Positions 61,545-64,000 of a DNA stretch of 64,000 nt are shown piece after piece. The notes under the pieces are model-generated. The model was not told the DNA's origin. It saw only the letters and a list, made by a program, of their open reading frames with translations, and made no database searches. Each line of letters opens with the position of its first letter. Position 1 is the stretch's first letter. The position numbers were made by a program, and so were the translations under genes. The DNA comes from an uncultured Roseibium sp. (GTDB lineage Bacteria; Pseudomonadota; Alphaproteobacteria; Rhizobiales; Stappiaceae), in contig NZ_OY780958.1 in NCBI RefSeq assembly GCF_963675985.1, positions 1,054,001 to 1,118,000 on the forward strand, written 5' to 3'.

Positions 61545-62422
61545 GAGGTCACCCGCGCGATGACATGGTCCGTCAACGCTGCGGCGGCATCCAGCCCGCA
61601 GCCTTCCTTCACGCCGCGGAAACCGCCGAAGGCGGAGACCTCGAAGACGATCGGGCCGGCATCTGTCAGCGCCACGTCGACGGTCGTGAAATCCAGGCCG
61701 AACGGTGCCTGCGCCTTGCGGGCCAGTTCGATCAGATCGGGGTCAGGCTCGTAGGGAGCATATTTGCCGCCGCTGTGGATTGTCGTGTTCCAGCTGTCGG
61801 ACTGGCTGACGCGGGCGTAGGTGCACATATAGTTGCCCCCCAGAAACACCATGCCCAGGTCCTGTCCCGAAAGGTCCAGCTTCTTTTGAATGTACATCAC
61901 CGGGTTCGCAGCGGCGAATTCGGCGATTGCGGCTTCGGCGCCCTGGCCGGCCTCGATCACGCACATGCCACGTGCCTTGGTGGAATACAAAGGTTTGAAG
62001 ACGGCGGAACCAAACCGTTCGACCGCGGCGAGGGCGGCCTGCGCATCCTCGGTGACGACGGTCGGCGGCATCGGCGCTCCGGCCGCGCGCAGGCTGACCG
62101 TGCAGGCAAGCCGGTCAATCAGGCGCAGAACCGCCTCGGGGCGGGAAAAGACCCTCATACCACGTGCCTCGGCCATGCGTAATAACTCCAGCCGATCCAG
62201 CGCGTGAGGGCTGTAGATCTCGCTGATCTTCTTGATGATCAGCCCGTCCAGCGCACAGAGGTCGTGGTTCCGGTAGAGGAGGGTGCCAGTGTCGAGATCG
62301 AGCGCGACCTGCGCCATGTCGATCACGAGGCGGAAACCGGTTGCGGCTTCAACTGCATCGGCCAGCTTCTCGGTCGACCATTTGCCCGGGATGCCGACCA
62401 CCCCGATCTTCAGTTCAGTCAA
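61541..62422 (-). CDS. GAK-system ATP-grasp enzyme
   Basis: 293 residues. The N-terminal segment LKIGVVGIPGKWSTEKLADA leads into the ATP-grasp region. It shows the nucleotide-binding Lys in AVFKPLYSTKARGMCVIEAG, a middle YIQKKLDLSGQDLGMVFLGG, and the metal-ligand FEVSAFGGFRGVKEGCGLDA. RimK/glutathione-synthase-like enzymes couple ATP to carboxylate-amine ligation, so a small amide or peptide product is expected. The true substrate is not known for this family. It overlaps its upstream neighbour by 8 bases. Confidence 0.88.
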   Translation of the reverse strand: MTELKIGVVGIPGKWSTEKLADAVEAATGFRLVIDMAQVALDLDTGTLLYRNHDLCALDGLIIKKISEIYSPHALDRLELLRMAEARGMRVFSRPEAVLRLIDRLACTVSLRAAGAPMPPTVVTEDAQAALAAVERFGSAVFKPLYSTKARGMCVIEAGQGAEAAIAEFAAANPVMYIQKKLDLSGQDLGMVFLGGNYMCTYARVSQSDSWNTTIHSGGKYAPYEPDPDLIELARKAQAPFGLDFTTVDVALTDAGPIVFEVSAFGGFRGVKEGCGLDAAAALTDHVIARVTS

Positions 62423-64000
62423 AGAACAACTCCGTGATGGGCAATTTGAACCGTGCTTCGCGGCCCTCCGGGCAGTTCAGCGCCTGTTCCAAAAGAAACC
62501 GCGACCGGATGAACATGCGCCGGGCGTGGGATTTATCGAAGACGAAGCGCGTGGACGATGCAAAGCTGCGTGCAAGCCCCAGGGCGAGGCGGTATTCAAA
62601 GGTCTCGTCCTTCTGGGAGCGGGCGAACTTGGCGGCGACTTTGTGTACGTCGCAGGCGACCTTCGCCAGCCGGCGGCGAACGGGAATGTCCTGGATCTGC
62701 AGCCGGTAGTTCGAGACCATGAAGACGGAAACGTCCTGCACGTAATCCATGTAGCGCGAGCGGTGCAGGTCGATGAAATGCACGGCTTTCTCGATCGGGT
62801 CGTAGATCACGTTGTCGAGGTTGAAGTCGCCGTGAATGTGTACGGAAAATGGCGCGCCCAGCCGGGCTTCACGAGTACCAGCGGTACGGATCAGGTCCTC
62901 GAACCCGGAGAGGCGTAAGGCGCCGAGCCGCTGCGGCGCCGTGCGGAATTCCGGGTGGACACGGTAGACCTCGGGCAGGCGCCGGGACAACTGCCGCATG
63001 GACGACATTTCCGCCGGCTCTTCCATGCGCGTGCTGCGCCAGACGTCGCGCAGGGTCTTCGCCAGCTTCTTCTGGGCTTCGGCCAGAAGATCTTCGCTTT
63101 CGTTCAGGACAAGTTGTTCGAAAGTGTATCCCGGCAGGTGTTCGATCAGCAGCGCCGCCGACTGCCCGCGTTTTTCGTAGGACAGGATTTTCGGCGCCAG
63201 CCCCGGATAGATCGAATGCCAGCTTTTGACGCCCGCGCGCTCCTGGCGCACTTTTCTCAACTCACCGTCCTTGAAGACCGCGTTCACCGTTTCGCCCGAG
63301 GAATTGCGCGAGCGTACGGACGAAATTGCGCTTCCCGAGCGTGTCTCTGCGAGCGGTTCCAGTTCCGGCGCGTCGTCTTCCCTGGTGTCCGGAAGCAGGC
63401 TTTTCAGGGTGAAATAGCGTTCGAACTGCACCGACTGGCCGATGTTGACCGACAGGATCGCCTCGGAGATCGCCTGCAGCGCATCGCCCATCCGGCGCAT
63501 CTCGTTGGCGACCAGCAGGCTGTTGGCGAGGTCCGCCGTGTGTTTGGACTTGCGCATGTCCGCAGTCAGGGTCCGGAACATGCGGTCGTAAAGATCGTCC
63601 AGTTTCTCGCTGGTCTGGCCGATGCGCACCGCCGATTTGCTGTCCGCCTGCGACAGGGCCGGCTGAATCAGTTTCAGGCTGGTGCGCACCTGCGCAACGA
63701 CCTTGGCATAGGCGTCGGGGCGGATGCATTCCTTGCGCTTGACGTCCTCGGCATGGGTCAGACTGCGCCGGGTCAGGCGGCTGATCAGGTCGAGATTGCT
63801 GGCGACCAGTTCGACATTGCGCAACAGGTTCTGCATCTCGTGGCTGACCTTTTTGCGGGACAGGCCTTGCGTACTGGCCTTGTTCACCTTGGCCGCCAGA
63901 TTGTAGGAATAACCCGCTCGCAATAGCACCTTCTGCGCTGCTGCCTGCCCGGGAACCCTGAAATAGGCTTCCAAACCGGCCAGCTGTCCGTCGATCTCGG
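62415..64000 (-). CDS. PhoU-APH fusion kinase, GAK operon, 5' end beyond window
   Basis: At least 528 residues; the reading frame stays open to the window edge, so the N-terminus is missing. The visible N-terminal part is helical and PhoU-like, in two repeats (NVELVASNLDLISRLTRRSL, ADLANSLLVANEMRRMGDAL). The C-terminal half is an APH-type kinase: VHIHGDFNLDNVIYDPIEKA with the catalytic Asp, and VHFIDLHRSRYMDYVQDVSV with the metal Asp. A PhoU domain suggests phosphate sensing; the kinase substrate is unknown. It is the most upstream gene visible in the operon. Confidence 0.8.
   Translation of the reverse strand, partial: EIDGQLAGLEAYFRVPGQAAAQKVLLRAGYSYNLAAKVNKASTQGLSRKKVSHEMQNLLRNVELVASNLDLISRLTRRSLTHAEDVKRKECIRPDAYAKVVAQVRTSLKLIQPALSQADSKSAVRIGQTSEKLDDLYDRMFRTLTADMRKSKHTADLANSLLVANEMRRMGDALQAISEAILSVNIGQSVQFERYFTLKSLLPDTREDDAPELEPLAETRSGSAISSVRSRNSSGETVNAVFKDGELRKVRQERAGVKSWHSIYPGLAPKILSYEKRGQSAALLIEHLPGYTFEQLVLNESEDLLAEAQKKLAKTLRDVWRSTRMEEPAEMSSMRQLSRRLPEVYRVHPEFRTAPQRLGALRLSGFEDLIRTAGTREARLGAPFSVHIHGDFNLDNVIYDPIEKAVHFIDLHRSRYMDYVQDVSVFMVSNYRLQIQDIPVRRRLAKVACDVHKVAAKFARSQKDETFEYRLALGLARSFASSTRFVFDKSHARRMFIRSRFLLEQALNCPEGREARFKLPITELFFD

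Overview
The window is GC-rich chromosomal DNA. It has the gene repertoire of a free-living, probably marine, alphaproteobacterium of the Rhodospirillales type: a TRAP transporter, CoA-based catabolism, a cyo quinol oxidase, a BCCT carrier, a ScfR-type regulator and a Kdo-hydroxylase-like enzyme. That placement is an inference from gene content only; no rRNA or housekeeping marker is present.

Layout. (1) 1-7.2 kb is an eroded accessory zone around tRNA-Ser(GCT). It holds IS3 and IS481 remnants, a frameshifted phage-like small gene, an AT-rich orphan membrane protein, a MarR-like gene and an FRG-domain gene cut off by an insertion sequence. (2) 7.3-12.7 kb holds a Kdo-hydroxylase-like dioxygenase, a GSCFA-TPR protein, two coupled small unknown genes, a ScfR/RamB-type regulator and a single-domain LuxR-type HTH protein. 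(3) 12.7-32.7 kb is a catabolic island for carboxylic acids: acyl-CoA ligase, tandem-fused CaiB/BaiF transferase, alpha-methylacyl-CoA racemase, acyl-CoA dehydrogenase, MaoC hydratase, SDRs, SCP2-like thiolase plus DUF35 partner, aldehyde dehydrogenase, cyclase, M29/NicX-like enzyme, metallo-beta-lactamase hydrolase and a three-gene TRAP transporter. Seven copies of a 16-bp palindrome (nnTACY-N4-RGTAGG) lie in front of its transcription units, including the island's own tetR gene, so I read the island as one TetR regulon. (4) 32.9-36.7 kb is an SDR, acyl-CoA dehydrogenase and APH-type kinase set resembling the 4-hydroxyacyl-CoA pathway (LvaA/LvaC, ACAD10/11), followed by a GntR regulator. (5) 36.8-43.6 kb carries a second, apparently identical copy of the IS3/IS407-type element with intact 4-bp target duplications. 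Next to it is a 1787-residue SIR2-STAND-TPR protein, a likely anti-phage defence gene with an altered P-loop. (6) 43.6-58.1 kb holds a histone-H1-like protein, an amidase, a BCCT transporter with a universal stress protein, cyoABCD-surf1 with a divergent MFS carrier and a perfect FNR-type box, a GST, a GlxA/FtrA-type regulator and an alpha/beta hydrolase. (7) 58.2-64 kb is a tightly overlapping operon of the poorly understood GAK type: amphi-Trp protein, metallophosphatase, histidine phosphatase, HprK-related kinase, ATP-grasp enzyme and a PhoU-APH kinase cut by the window edge.

How the genes fit together. In the island the TRAP system would import an organic acid. The ligase would activate it, the racemase would correct a 2-methyl stereocentre, and dehydrogenase, hydratase, SDR and thiolase/DUF35 would shorten the chain. 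The ALDH could take an aldehyde released by retro-aldol cleavage. The substrate is unknown; a methyl-branched (isoprenoid or sterol side-chain-like) acid fits best. The most novel candidates are the SIR2-STAND protein, the seven-operator regulon with its half-dead fused CoA-transferase, and the GAK operon.
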